A stretch of 9,108 nt of DNA from JAFLCA01 sp041907145 (GTDB lineage Bacteria; Bdellovibrionota_C; UBA2361; JAFLCA01): positions 1 through 9,108 of the forward strand of contig JAYRHW010000096.1 in NCBI GenBank assembly GCA_041907145.1, in the 5' to 3' direction. The notes beneath the pieces were generated by a model, which was not told the origin of the DNA, made no database searches, and saw nothing but the letters and a program-made list of their open reading frames with translations. The stretch's first letter is position 1. Every line of letters starts with the position of its first letter. The translations under genes were made by a program, and so were the position numbers. Below are positions 1 through 5,798 of the stretch, piece after piece.

Positions 1-10
1 AGGATCGTCC

Positions 11-631
11 CTATTTCTCATACATATCTTTGTAATCCTGAATCGCTGCTTCTACGACTTTGACCGCGTGGGATCGGCCATAAACTCGCTTAATGCGGGC
101 CGTTGCGCGCTGGTTAGGGACTAATTTGTAAGTCAAAAAATAATGTTGGAGCCTCTCAACGAGAACGCTCGGCAAGTCCGACACTTCTCTAGCTTGTCCG
201 TAAATATAGTCGTTATCCAGCACTGCTATTATTTTGTCGTCCGCTTCTCGCGCATCGACCATTTGCAGTCCCCCAACGACCCGCGCACGAACGAGAATTT
301 CGGCCCGTTCGATCGGTCGCTCGCTCAACACGCAAATATCCAGCGGGTCACCGTCGCCGCGGATAGATTTAGGGGAGAGTCGCTTCGTACGCATGCCGCA
401 GTACGTGCGAGGAATGAACCCGTAAAGAGCCGGAGGTTGTGATGATCCCCGCTGGGGGCGATCGACCTTCAAATAACCTGAATGTTTATCAACCTCGTAC
501 TTGATCAGATCAAAGGGCGTTATCTCAATAAATGCATGGAGTAGTTCGGGAGGATTGGGGCCAATATCCAATCCATGCCAGGGATGCGGTCTATACTGAT
601 TAGGAATTCTCGACTTGCCTATAGTGCTCAT
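11..631 (-). CDS. ppa: Inorganic pyrophosphatase, family I (soluble)
   Basis: This enzyme hydrolyses pyrophosphate to phosphate in the cytoplasm and so pulls biosynthetic reactions forward. The 206-residue protein carries the family signature DGDPLDICV (residues 93-101) with the metal-binding Asp93, Asp95 and Asp98. By alignment from memory with the E. coli enzyme, the other active-site residues are also present: Glu36, Lys44 and Glu46 (IKYE), Arg58, Tyr70 (LYGF), the ADDK motif and the late TYK motif. It is longer than E. coli Ppa (175 residues), with about 15 extra residues at the N-terminus. The frame stays open to 706 (231 residues), but the conserved region begins after the ATG at 631 and a weak GGAACGAG lies upstream, so I chose that start. 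It is transcribed away from the operon on the right. A functional link to that operon is possible, because AdoMet synthesis releases pyrophosphate, but it is not shown. Confidence 0.93.
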   Translation of the reverse strand: MSTIGKSRIPNQYRPHPWHGLDIGPNPPELLHAFIEITPFDLIKYEVDKHSGYLKVDRPQRGSSQPPALYGFIPRTYCGMRTKRLSPKSIRGDGDPLDICVLSERPIERAEILVRARVVGGLQMVDAREADDKIIAVLDNDYIYGQAREVSDLPSVLVERLQHYFLTYKLVPNQRATARIKRVYGRSHAVKVVEAAIQDYKDMYEK

Positions 632-904
632 GGTTCTCGTTCCAGTGCGGCTGCGCAGACATACTAAAGTAGGCCAATGAGAGTGTATTTTGCGTGCAAC
701 CGACAAGGCAAGCTGGACGCGTCAATTCATGTATGGGTCCATGCAGGATATTCCTTGCACAGCCATTAAAAGAGTAAGGTAGCAATCAAGAATAGCGGCA
801 TCGAAAGTATCAATATAGGAATGGGCTCCGCTCAGCTGAGAGCTCGATAGGGCAGCTTGGTTTGATCGGCTTGGTCCAGCTACATGGGGGAAGGAAGAAA
901 AATA

Positions 905-934
905 TTGAAGTATTCCCCTCTCTCTGGGTCTAAT
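905..934 (+). promoter_or_regulatory. Possible sigma70-type promoter for the operon
   Basis: TTGAAG at 905-910 (four of six matches to TTGACA) is followed after 18 bases by TCTAAT at 929-934 (five of six matches to TATAAT). Transcription would start near 941 and give a leader of about 70 bases before the SPFH gene. This is read by eye in moderately AT-rich sequence, so a chance match is quite possible. Confidence 0.3.
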
Positions 935-988
935 GGATAATCGCTCGCTGCGGAGCAGGGTTGCGCACAATAGATAACCTATTGAAAT

Positions 989-998
989 ATTACGTAAT
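989..998. promoter_or_regulatory. Palindrome ATTACGTAAT just before the SPFH gene
   Basis: This perfect 10-bp palindrome ends two bases before the GGTGA ribosome binding site of the SPFH gene. Its position downstream of the possible promoter would suit a repressor site. I cannot assign a regulator, and a 10-bp palindrome in AT-rich DNA is common by chance. Confidence 0.2.
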
Positions 999-1010
999 TT
1001 GGTGAAAAAC

Positions 1011-2006
1011 ATGGGCTTATTTGATTTCATCGGCAAACAATTTATCGACGTCATCGACTGGACGGAGCCGGAAGACGGAATTCTGGCCTACCGGTACCCG
1101 ATGCGTGACAATGAAATCCAAAACGGAGCCAAACTTACCGTCCGCGATTCTCAGCTGGCCTTGTTCGTGAATGAAGGTCAGGTGGCAGACATGTTCCGCC
1201 CAGGCCTGCATACCCTCACTACCAATACCCTTCCGATTCTCACCAACTTGAAGAATTGGGATAAGGCATTCGCCTCCCCCTTCAAGTCGGATGTCTATTT
1301 TTATAGTACACGTGAACAACTGGAGCAGAAGTGGGGCACGCCTACTCCAGTGACAGTGCGAGATAAGGAGTTCGGGCCGATCCGCATTCAGGCTTACGGA
1401 ATTTATTCGTACCAATTAGAGGATCCAAAAGTTTTCTACGCCAAGGTCAGCGGAAGCCGCGATCTGTACCGTGCCGCTGAACTCGAAGGCCAGCTGCGCG
1501 CTTCGGTCATCACTGCGCTCACCGCGTTTTTGGCAACCTCAAACATTCCCTTTGTCGACATGGCGGCAAACGCAGTGCAGTTCTCTGCCCTGCTGCTTGA
1601 GGGACTAAAGCCGACCTTCGTGAACTACGGACTGGGACTTCGAACCTTCCAAGTTCAATCGGTCTCCTTACCTGCCGAGCTGCAGAAGAAACTCGATGAG
1701 CGCGCCTCGATGAACATTGTCGGAGACTTGAGAACGTATACGCAGTTCCAGGCTGCGCAGAGTATCCCGATTGCCGCTGCCAACGAAGGCGGCGTTGCCG
1801 GCGCTGGAGCTGGACTTGGAGTAGGCATGGGTATGGCCCAAGCGATGACCCAGGCCTTTTCTGGGGCCATGGGTGGCGGAGGGGCTGGGGCAGCTGCCGA
1901 AAGTCCAACGGCCGCACTTGAACGCCTGCATGATTTGTTCAAGAAGGGTATCCTTACGCAGGCTGAGTTTGACTCCAAGAAGTCTGAACTCCTCAAGAAG
2001 ATATAG
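1011..2006 (+). CDS. SPFH (flotillin/YdjI-like) protein with C-terminal SHOCT domain
   Basis: This is a 331-residue member of the SPFH/band 7 superfamily of the bacterial YdjI type, often annotated as 'virion core protein-like'. Such proteins assemble at the membrane and, in B. subtilis, work with the PspA homologue YdjF. An N-terminal MGLFDFIGKQF segment leads into the SPFH region (about residues 25-235). A Gly/Ala/Met-rich flexible linker follows (about 257-297). The last 34 residues form a SHOCT domain, with the pattern LHDLFKKGILTQAEFDSKK, of a kind that mediates oligomerisation or partner contacts. There is no transmembrane helix, so membrane binding would be peripheral. The ATG at 1011 is preferred over a TTG at 999 because GGTGA at 1001-1005 is well spaced for it and the conserved N-terminus starts there. 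It is first in the operon and ends two bases before the next start. I see no PspA gene in the window. Confidence 0.85.
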   Translation: MGLFDFIGKQFIDVIDWTEPEDGILAYRYPMRDNEIQNGAKLTVRDSQLALFVNEGQVADMFRPGLHTLTTNTLPILTNLKNWDKAFASPFKSDVYFYSTREQLEQKWGTPTPVTVRDKEFGPIRIQAYGIYSYQLEDPKVFYAKVSGSRDLYRAAELEGQLRASVITALTAFLATSNIPFVDMAANAVQFSALLLEGLKPTFVNYGLGLRTFQVQSVSLPAELQKKLDERASMNIVGDLRTYTQFQAAQSIPIAAANEGGVAGAGAGLGVGMGMAQAMTQAFSGAMGGGGAGAAAESPTAALERLHDLFKKGILTQAEFDSKKSELLKKI

Positions 2007-2008
2007 CG

Positions 2009-2650
2009 ATGAGGACATTCAGCTGCCCTTCCTGTGGGGCAGAGGTGAACTTCGTTAACGCCGCCTCTGTATTTGCGGTTTGCGGATACTGTCATTCAAC
2101 CATAGTTCGCCACGATGTTAACGTCGAACTACTTGGACAAATGGCCCAGCTTAACGACAGCTGGAGTCCGATGCAGCTCACTACCCAGGGCACCTACGAC
2201 GATGCACATTTCGTACTCGTAGGTCGCGTCAAGCTTCGCTGGGAACGCGGTACTTGGGACGAATGGTATTGTGCCTACGATGACGGGAGAACAGGTTGGC
2301 TATCAGAAGCTCAGGGCATTTACCATCTAAGCTTTCCTGCTCAGTCGAGCCTTAATCTTCCTGCGCGGGAGGAAGTACAAATCGGTGCAACTGTTCGTAT
2401 TGACCACGCTGACTACGAAATTACCGATATAAAGAAAGCTAGTGTGGTCTATAGCGAGGGAGAGCTGCCATTTCGAGCAGTGCCGGGTCGGATATCGCTT
2501 TCGGTGGATTTGAGCTCGACGAACTCAGGCTTCGCTAGTATTGATTACTCAGAGGACGGAGTCAGCGCATATTGCGGAGAGTACCTTAGTTTCAAGGATC
2601 TCCGTTTCAATTTCCTAAGAGAACTCGATGGCTGGGGAAAACCCCGTTAA
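2009..2650 (+). CDS. Zinc-ribbon DUF4178 protein (soluble)
   Basis: The 213-residue protein starts with a zinc ribbon, CPSC at residues 6-9 and CGYC at 25-28, giving four cysteines to bind one metal. A DUF4178 domain follows from about residue 60, recognised by the pattern FVLVGRVKLRW, then WDEWYCAYDDG and TGWLSE. No signal peptide or membrane helix is visible, so it should be cytoplasmic or peripheral. The biochemical role of DUF4178 is not established. From memory, the family recurs next to DUF350 proteins, aminopropyltransferases and SPFH/PspA-type proteins, which fits this locus. The start lies two bases after the SPFH stop codon with only a weak AAGA motif upstream, so translation is probably coupled. 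Its 3' end overlaps the next gene by 23 bases. Confidence 0.8.
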   Translation: MRTFSCPSCGAEVNFVNAASVFAVCGYCHSTIVRHDVNVELLGQMAQLNDSWSPMQLTTQGTYDDAHFVLVGRVKLRWERGTWDEWYCAYDDGRTGWLSEAQGIYHLSFPAQSSLNLPAREEVQIGATVRIDHADYEITDIKKASVVYSEGELPFRAVPGRISLSVDLSSTNSGFASIDYSEDGVSAYCGEYLSFKDLRFNFLRELDGWGKPR

Positions 2651-3878
2651 GTCATTTGCTTGCACCTCATGCAACGCGCCGATCACACTTCGGGGGATGG
2701 GGCAGACTTCCACGGTTGCCTGCCCTTCCTGCGGCGCCATCATTGACATTACCAACGAAAACTACCGCATCATTCAGAAGGCACGGCAGCGAGTCTATCA
2801 ACCTTTAATTCCCCTGGGAACGCGCGGGAAGCTTGGCGACAAGGAACTTGAAGTCATTGGCTTCATGGAGCGTAGCGACGGCACCGGATTCTACCGTTGG
2901 GATGAATACCTCCTCTTTAATCCGTACGAGGGTTTCTTCTGGCTGATGGACTATCATCACCATTGGACCTTCATTCGCCCGATTAAGGATTCGATTCCGA
3001 TCAGCGGCACCGGAGAGTCCTCGTGGGTCAATTATGATGAGGAAGCTTATCAACTCTTCCTCACCGGTATCGCCAAAGTTCAGTACGTATTGGGGGAATT
3101 TTACTGGGAAGTTAAAGTCGGCGACGAGGTCGTCGTAAAAGACTTCATCTGCCCGCCCCGCATGCTCTCACTCGAAGTTGCAGAGGGGGAAAGTGTTTGG
3201 TCCCTGGGTGAACACATTGAGGGAAGCACGGTAGCCGAAGCATTCGGCATCGAAAATTATAACCCTGTCCCGGAGGGAGTGGGAGCGGTGCAGCCCTTTG
3301 CAGGGGCCCCATGGTACCGGGAATTTAATCTTATTGGTATTCTGTTCTTGGTTCTAATCATTGCAATCCATATGATGTGCAGCGCCTCGGCGCGGAGCAC
3401 ACCAGTCTTCGATCAAATTTATAATTTTTCGAGCCTAGAACCGAACAAGACCATCGTCACGGAGCCGTTCCAAATTCCAAAGGACGGAAATCTGCAAATT
3501 TCGGCCTCTGCCCCGGTGCAGAATAATTGGCTGTCGCTGGATTTAGATTTAGTTGATGAGTCGGGAGAGGAAATTCAGGGTGGTGAACTTGAGGTTGCCT
3601 ACTACACGGGGGTTGACAGCGATGGGGCCTGGAGCGAAGGCAGCCAACACTACTCCACGCTTTGGGGATCAGTGCCGGCGGGAACCTATCGTTTCTCGTT
3701 CTCCCCGAGCGTGGGAACAAATCCTGGAAATCTCTACTATACCCTAAGCGCTAGGAACAACGTCCCACATCACTGGCTCTTTGCAATTGCTTTGATATTA
3801 GTGTCTCTGCCGCTGGTCACGGTATGGATTTGGAAATCCAGCTGGGAGACTCGCCGCTGGGAAGAGTCAGATCCATAG
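2628..3878 (+). CDS. Membrane-anchored zinc-ribbon DUF4178 protein
   Basis: This 416-residue protein is related in design to its upstream neighbour but larger. A zinc ribbon with CTSC (residues 12-15) and CPSC (32-35) comes first. A DUF4178 domain (about 55-220) follows, with VIGFMERSDGTGFYRWDEYLL and a striking HHH at the DYHHHW segment. A membrane helix lies at about 234-252 (LIGILFLVLIIAIHMM). Next is a beta-rich domain of about 125 residues, probably outside the membrane, with ASAPVQNNWLSLDLDLVDE and a VPAGTYRFSFSP segment. A second helix lies at about 383-402, ending in a short charged tail. Both termini would be cytoplasmic. The layout recalls the zinc-ribbon membrane proteins YdjG/YdjH encoded beside YdjI in B. 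subtilis, so it may be the membrane receptor for the SPFH protein; that is inference. The start inside the previous gene suggests coupled translation. Confidence 0.8.
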   Translation: MAGENPVKSFACTSCNAPITLRGMGQTSTVACPSCGAIIDITNENYRIIQKARQRVYQPLIPLGTRGKLGDKELEVIGFMERSDGTGFYRWDEYLLFNPYEGFFWLMDYHHHWTFIRPIKDSIPISGTGESSWVNYDEEAYQLFLTGIAKVQYVLGEFYWEVKVGDEVVVKDFICPPRMLSLEVAEGESVWSLGEHIEGSTVAEAFGIENYNPVPEGVGAVQPFAGAPWYREFNLIGILFLVLIIAIHMMCSASARSTPVFDQIYNFSSLEPNKTIVTEPFQIPKDGNLQISASAPVQNNWLSLDLDLVDESGEEIQGGELEVAYYTGVDSDGAWSEGSQHYSTLWGSVPAGTYRFSFSPSVGTNPGNLYYTLSARNNVPHHWLFAIALILVSLPLVTVWIWKSSWETRRWEESDP

Positions 3879-3881
3879 GAG
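3877..3881 (+). promoter_or_regulatory. Ribosome binding site of the 45-codon gene
   Basis: AGGAG overlaps the stop region of the preceding gene and lies six bases before the ATG at 3888. It is among the best matches to the anti-Shine-Dalgarno sequence in the window and is a main reason to accept the short frame as a gene. Confidence 0.7.
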
Positions 3882-3887
3882 TATCTT

Positions 3888-4025
3888 ATGAGAATGTCCT
3901 CTCTATACTTTGTCTACTGTGCTCTCATTTCAGTCTGGCTTGTTGTTGCTGATTATCGGGGCTGGGTGATCTGGGGCGCCGGTGGGGCTACCCGGAGGTA
4001 CGCCAGCGGATATCAGCATAAATAA
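3888..4025 (+). CDS. 45-residue membrane or secreted peptide
   Basis: The short frame encodes 45 residues, starting MRMSSLYFVYCALISVWLVV and ending RRYASGYQHK. Residues 5-20 are hydrophobic and could be a single membrane helix. They could also be a signal peptide, because V-V-A at 19-21 would suit signal peptidase I and release a 24-residue peptide. The remaining part is aromatic- and Gly-rich with a basic tail: DYRGW, a GAGG motif, two arginines, and a final Lys. It has an AGGAG ribosome binding site six bases upstream, sits 9 bases after the previous stop and 38 bases before the DUF350 start, and fills what would otherwise be the only sizeable gap in the operon. I do not recognise a family. 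It could be a small subunit of the membrane complex or a peptide modified by the neighbouring aminopropyltransferase; neither is shown. Confidence 0.65.
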   Translation: MRMSSLYFVYCALISVWLVVADYRGWVIWGAGGATRRYASGYQHK

Positions 4026-4063
4026 ATGAAGTTCTGCATGCAGTTTTTCGAGGGAGATTAACT

Positions 4064-4267
4064 ATGATTCCGCATAATGTAGCCTTGGCAATTCTATTCT
4101 CGGTCGTTGGCCTCGTCATTTATGGTCTGGGCTTCTACATCTTTGACCGTCTCACCCCATACAAGCTTTGGGACGAAATCATAAAGGAGCGAAATCAGGC
4201 TTTGGCGATAGTCGTCGGCGCGGCGTCCATCGGCATAAGTATGATTATCGCAGCGGCCGTCGGCTAG
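4064..4267 (+). CDS. DUF350 family two-helix membrane protein
   Basis: This is a 67-residue protein of the DUF350 family (E. coli YjfL type), here as a single unit, whereas many members carry two repeats. Two membrane helices, about residues 5-27 and 46-66, flank a short loop with LTPYKLWDEIIKERNQALAI. The W-x-E-I-x-x-x-x-N-x-A-L-A pattern, followed by a small-residue-rich second helix, is typical of the family. Its molecular role is unknown. A membrane channel or an assembly partner are both possible. Members recur beside polyamine and SPFH/PspA-type genes, which matches this position directly before an aminopropyltransferase. AGGGAG at 4051-4056, seven bases before the ATG, is a strong ribosome binding site. 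Confidence 0.87.
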   Translation: MIPHNVALAILFSVVGLVIYGLGFYIFDRLTPYKLWDEIIKERNQALAIVVGAASIGISMIIAAAVG

Positions 4268-4288
4268 TTTGCGACTCTTGCCTGCTTT

Positions 4289-4294
4289 AAGGGG
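4289..4294 (+). promoter_or_regulatory. Ribosome binding site that sets a GTG start
   Basis: AAGGGG lies seven bases before the GTG at 4302. The alternative TTG at 4269, one base after the DUF350 stop, has no Shine-Dalgarno sequence. This supports the shorter aminopropyltransferase, beginning directly with its first membrane helix. Confidence 0.65.
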
Positions 4295-4301
4295 TAGCCC
4301 C

Positions 4302-5798
4302 GTGCCGATACTTCTACTGTTCTCCGTATTCGTCGTAGCAACCTGCGGATTGATATACGAGCTGGTGGCTGGAACATTGGCGAGCTATTTGCTCGGTGAT
4401 TCGGTCATGCAGTTTTCCACCGTGATCGGCACCTACCTCTTTGCCATGGGGGTAGGCTCGTACCTTTCCCGGTTCGTTACCAAGAATCCGCTGACAATCT
4501 TCATCAGAGTCGAGATCTTGGTGGGGCTTATAGGAGGGTTCTCGGCCGCGTTGCTGTTCGTGCTGTTCGGCTTCGTGGCTTCCTTCCGTATCGCGTTGTA
4601 CGGGATCGTGTTTGCCATTGGCGCTCTGGTTGGGCTCGAGATCCCGCTGCTCATGCGCGCGCTGCAGGATAAAATGACGTTCAAGGATCTCATCTCGCGG
4701 GTCTTGAGCTTCGATTACGTCGGGGCTTTGGCCGCCAGCATCCTTTTCCCCATGGTGCTTGCCCCGCAGCTTGGTCTGATTCGGACATCAATCATGTTCG
4801 GTATCTTTAATGTCGCGGTTGCACTCGCGGTGCTGGCACTCTTCAAAAAGGAGATTCCCGGAGCAAACGGACTGCGAGGGCTCGCAGTCGTATCACTGAT
4901 AGCATTGAGTGTCGGATTTGCGTACTCGAACGACATCTTGAATTATTCCGAAGCGGCCCTGTATCCAGAAAATATTATTTACGCCAAGTCCACACCATAC
5001 CAGCGTATCGTACTGACTCGAAATTCAAATGAGCTTAGGCTCTACCTCAATAGCCACCTGCAGTTTGATTCCCGAGACGAATACCGTTATCACGAGTCAC
5101 TCGTGCATATCGGACTATCCGCCATAGAGAATCCAAGGCGAATTTTGGTGCTCGGCGGCGGGGATGGTATGGCAATCCGCGAGATACTGAAGAATCCTAG
5201 CGTTGAACAGATCACCCTCGTCGACCTTGACGCCGCCATGACCGACCTATTCCGAGAAAGCGAGTTGCTTACAGCGCTCAATGGCGAGGCTTTTCGCTCG
5301 CCGAAGGTCACCGTCATCAATGAAGATGCCTTTCTCTGGTTGCGCAAACCGGGCGAAAAATACGACTTCGTGGTCATTGATTTCCCGGATCCGACCAGCT
5401 ATTCGATTGGAAAGCTCTATTCCACTGTCTTTTTCCGCCTGCTCGAGTCACGCTTGAGTGAGCGGGGAGCGTTCGTAGTACAAAGCACCTCGCCGCTCCT
5501 CGCCCGGCGCTCGTTTTGGTGTGTCGAGGAGACCATCCGAAGCTCCGGTTACAACACCCTCCCCTACCACGTCATGGTTCCTTCCTTTGGCGAGTGGGGA
5601 TTCGTATTGGGATCCAAGCACGAAATTCGCTCTCCGCAGTCATTGCCGCCGGATCTTAAATTCCTAACCCTAGACTCTCTCCCCTCGCTCTTTTTCTTCC
5701 CTCGCGATATGCAAAAAATAGAAGTTGAGCCCAATCGACTCAATAATCAGATGCTTGTTCGCTACTATGAAGATGAGTGGTCGCACTTTAGCTCATGA
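4302..5798 (+). CDS. speE: Membrane-fused polyamine aminopropyltransferase (spermidine-synthase-like)
   Basis: From the GTG start this is 498 residues. The N-terminal ~215 residues form a polytopic membrane domain of about six or seven helices. The C-terminal part is a Rossmann-fold aminopropyltransferase, which moves an aminopropyl group from decarboxylated AdoMet to an amine. Visible motifs are YHES (263-266), GGGDG (285-289) for the nucleoside donor, VDLD (307-310), NEDA (340-343) and DFPDP (360-364), where Asp360 matches the catalytic Asp of spermidine synthases. The ribose-binding Glu of SpeE (VEID) is Asp here, a conservative change. Soluble SpeE is about 290 residues and lacks the membrane part, so the reaction probably takes place at the inner membrane. 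The acceptor may not be putrescine. The gene ends in an ATGA overlap with the next one. The donor-forming AdoMet decarboxylase is encoded three genes on. Confidence 0.87.
   Translation: MPILLLFSVFVVATCGLIYELVAGTLASYLLGDSVMQFSTVIGTYLFAMGVGSYLSRFVTKNPLTIFIRVEILVGLIGGFSAALLFVLFGFVASFRIALYGIVFAIGALVGLEIPLLMRALQDKMTFKDLISRVLSFDYVGALAASILFPMVLAPQLGLIRTSIMFGIFNVAVALAVLALFKKEIPGANGLRGLAVVSLIALSVGFAYSNDILNYSEAALYPENIIYAKSTPYQRIVLTRNSNELRLYLNSHLQFDSRDEYRYHESLVHIGLSAIENPRRILVLGGGDGMAIREILKNPSVEQITLVDLDAAMTDLFRESELLTALNGEAFRSPKVTVINEDAFLWLRKPGEKYDFVVIDFPDPTSYSIGKLYSTVFFRLLESRLSERGAFVVQSTSPLLARRSFWCVEETIRSSGYNTLPYHVMVPSFGEWGFVLGSKHEIRSPQSLPPDLKFLTLDSLPSLFFFPRDMQKIEVEPNRLNNQMLVRYYEDEWSHFSS

Larger units (their letters stand above)
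632..1010. other. Divergent intergenic region between ppa and the operon
   Basis: About 380 bases without a credible gene separate the two divergent starts, so promoters for both directions should lie here. I see a possible sigma70-type promoter for the rightward operon and a 10-bp palindrome near its ribosome binding site. A second palindrome, CTCAGCTGAG, lies at 831-840. I found no convincing promoter for ppa. Open frames on the minus strand here encode nothing recognisable and one runs into the SPFH gene, so I treat them as chance. The length is generous for a simple promoter pair and leaves room for regulator sites or a small RNA that I cannot identify by eye. Confidence 0.6.

Noticed and set aside
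632..706. A longer pyrophosphatase start at 706
   Set aside because: The extra 25 residues show no family similarity and conserved sequence begins after the ATG at 631.
855..875. Two copies of GCTTGGT 14 bases apart in the control region
   Set aside because: The 7-bp unit is too short to distinguish from chance and no further copies were seen.
934..949. A sigma54-like element (GG, ten bases, GC) upstream of the SPFH gene, tempting because PspA systems often use sigma54
   Set aside because: The spacing fits, but few of the other conserved bases of the TGGCACG and TTGC boxes match. It is probably chance.
722..1054. A 110-codon minus-strand frame in the intergenic region
   Set aside because: The protein has no recognisable motif, and its first codons lie inside the well-supported SPFH gene on the other strand. 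No good ribosome binding site is evident.
4034..4050. Palindrome CTGCATGCAG followed by five T's, resembling a terminator
   Set aside because: The palindrome has no room for a loop, the stem would be only a few pairs, and it lies inside the operon just before a strong ribosome binding site.
4026..4061. An 11-codon frame after the 45-codon gene
   Set aside because: It is too short to support, has no ribosome binding site of its own and ends inside the DUF350 leader.
4269..4301. A TTG start for the aminopropyltransferase right after the DUF350 stop
   Set aside because: It has no Shine-Dalgarno sequence, whereas AAGGGG is ideally placed for the GTG at 4302, which opens directly into the first membrane helix.
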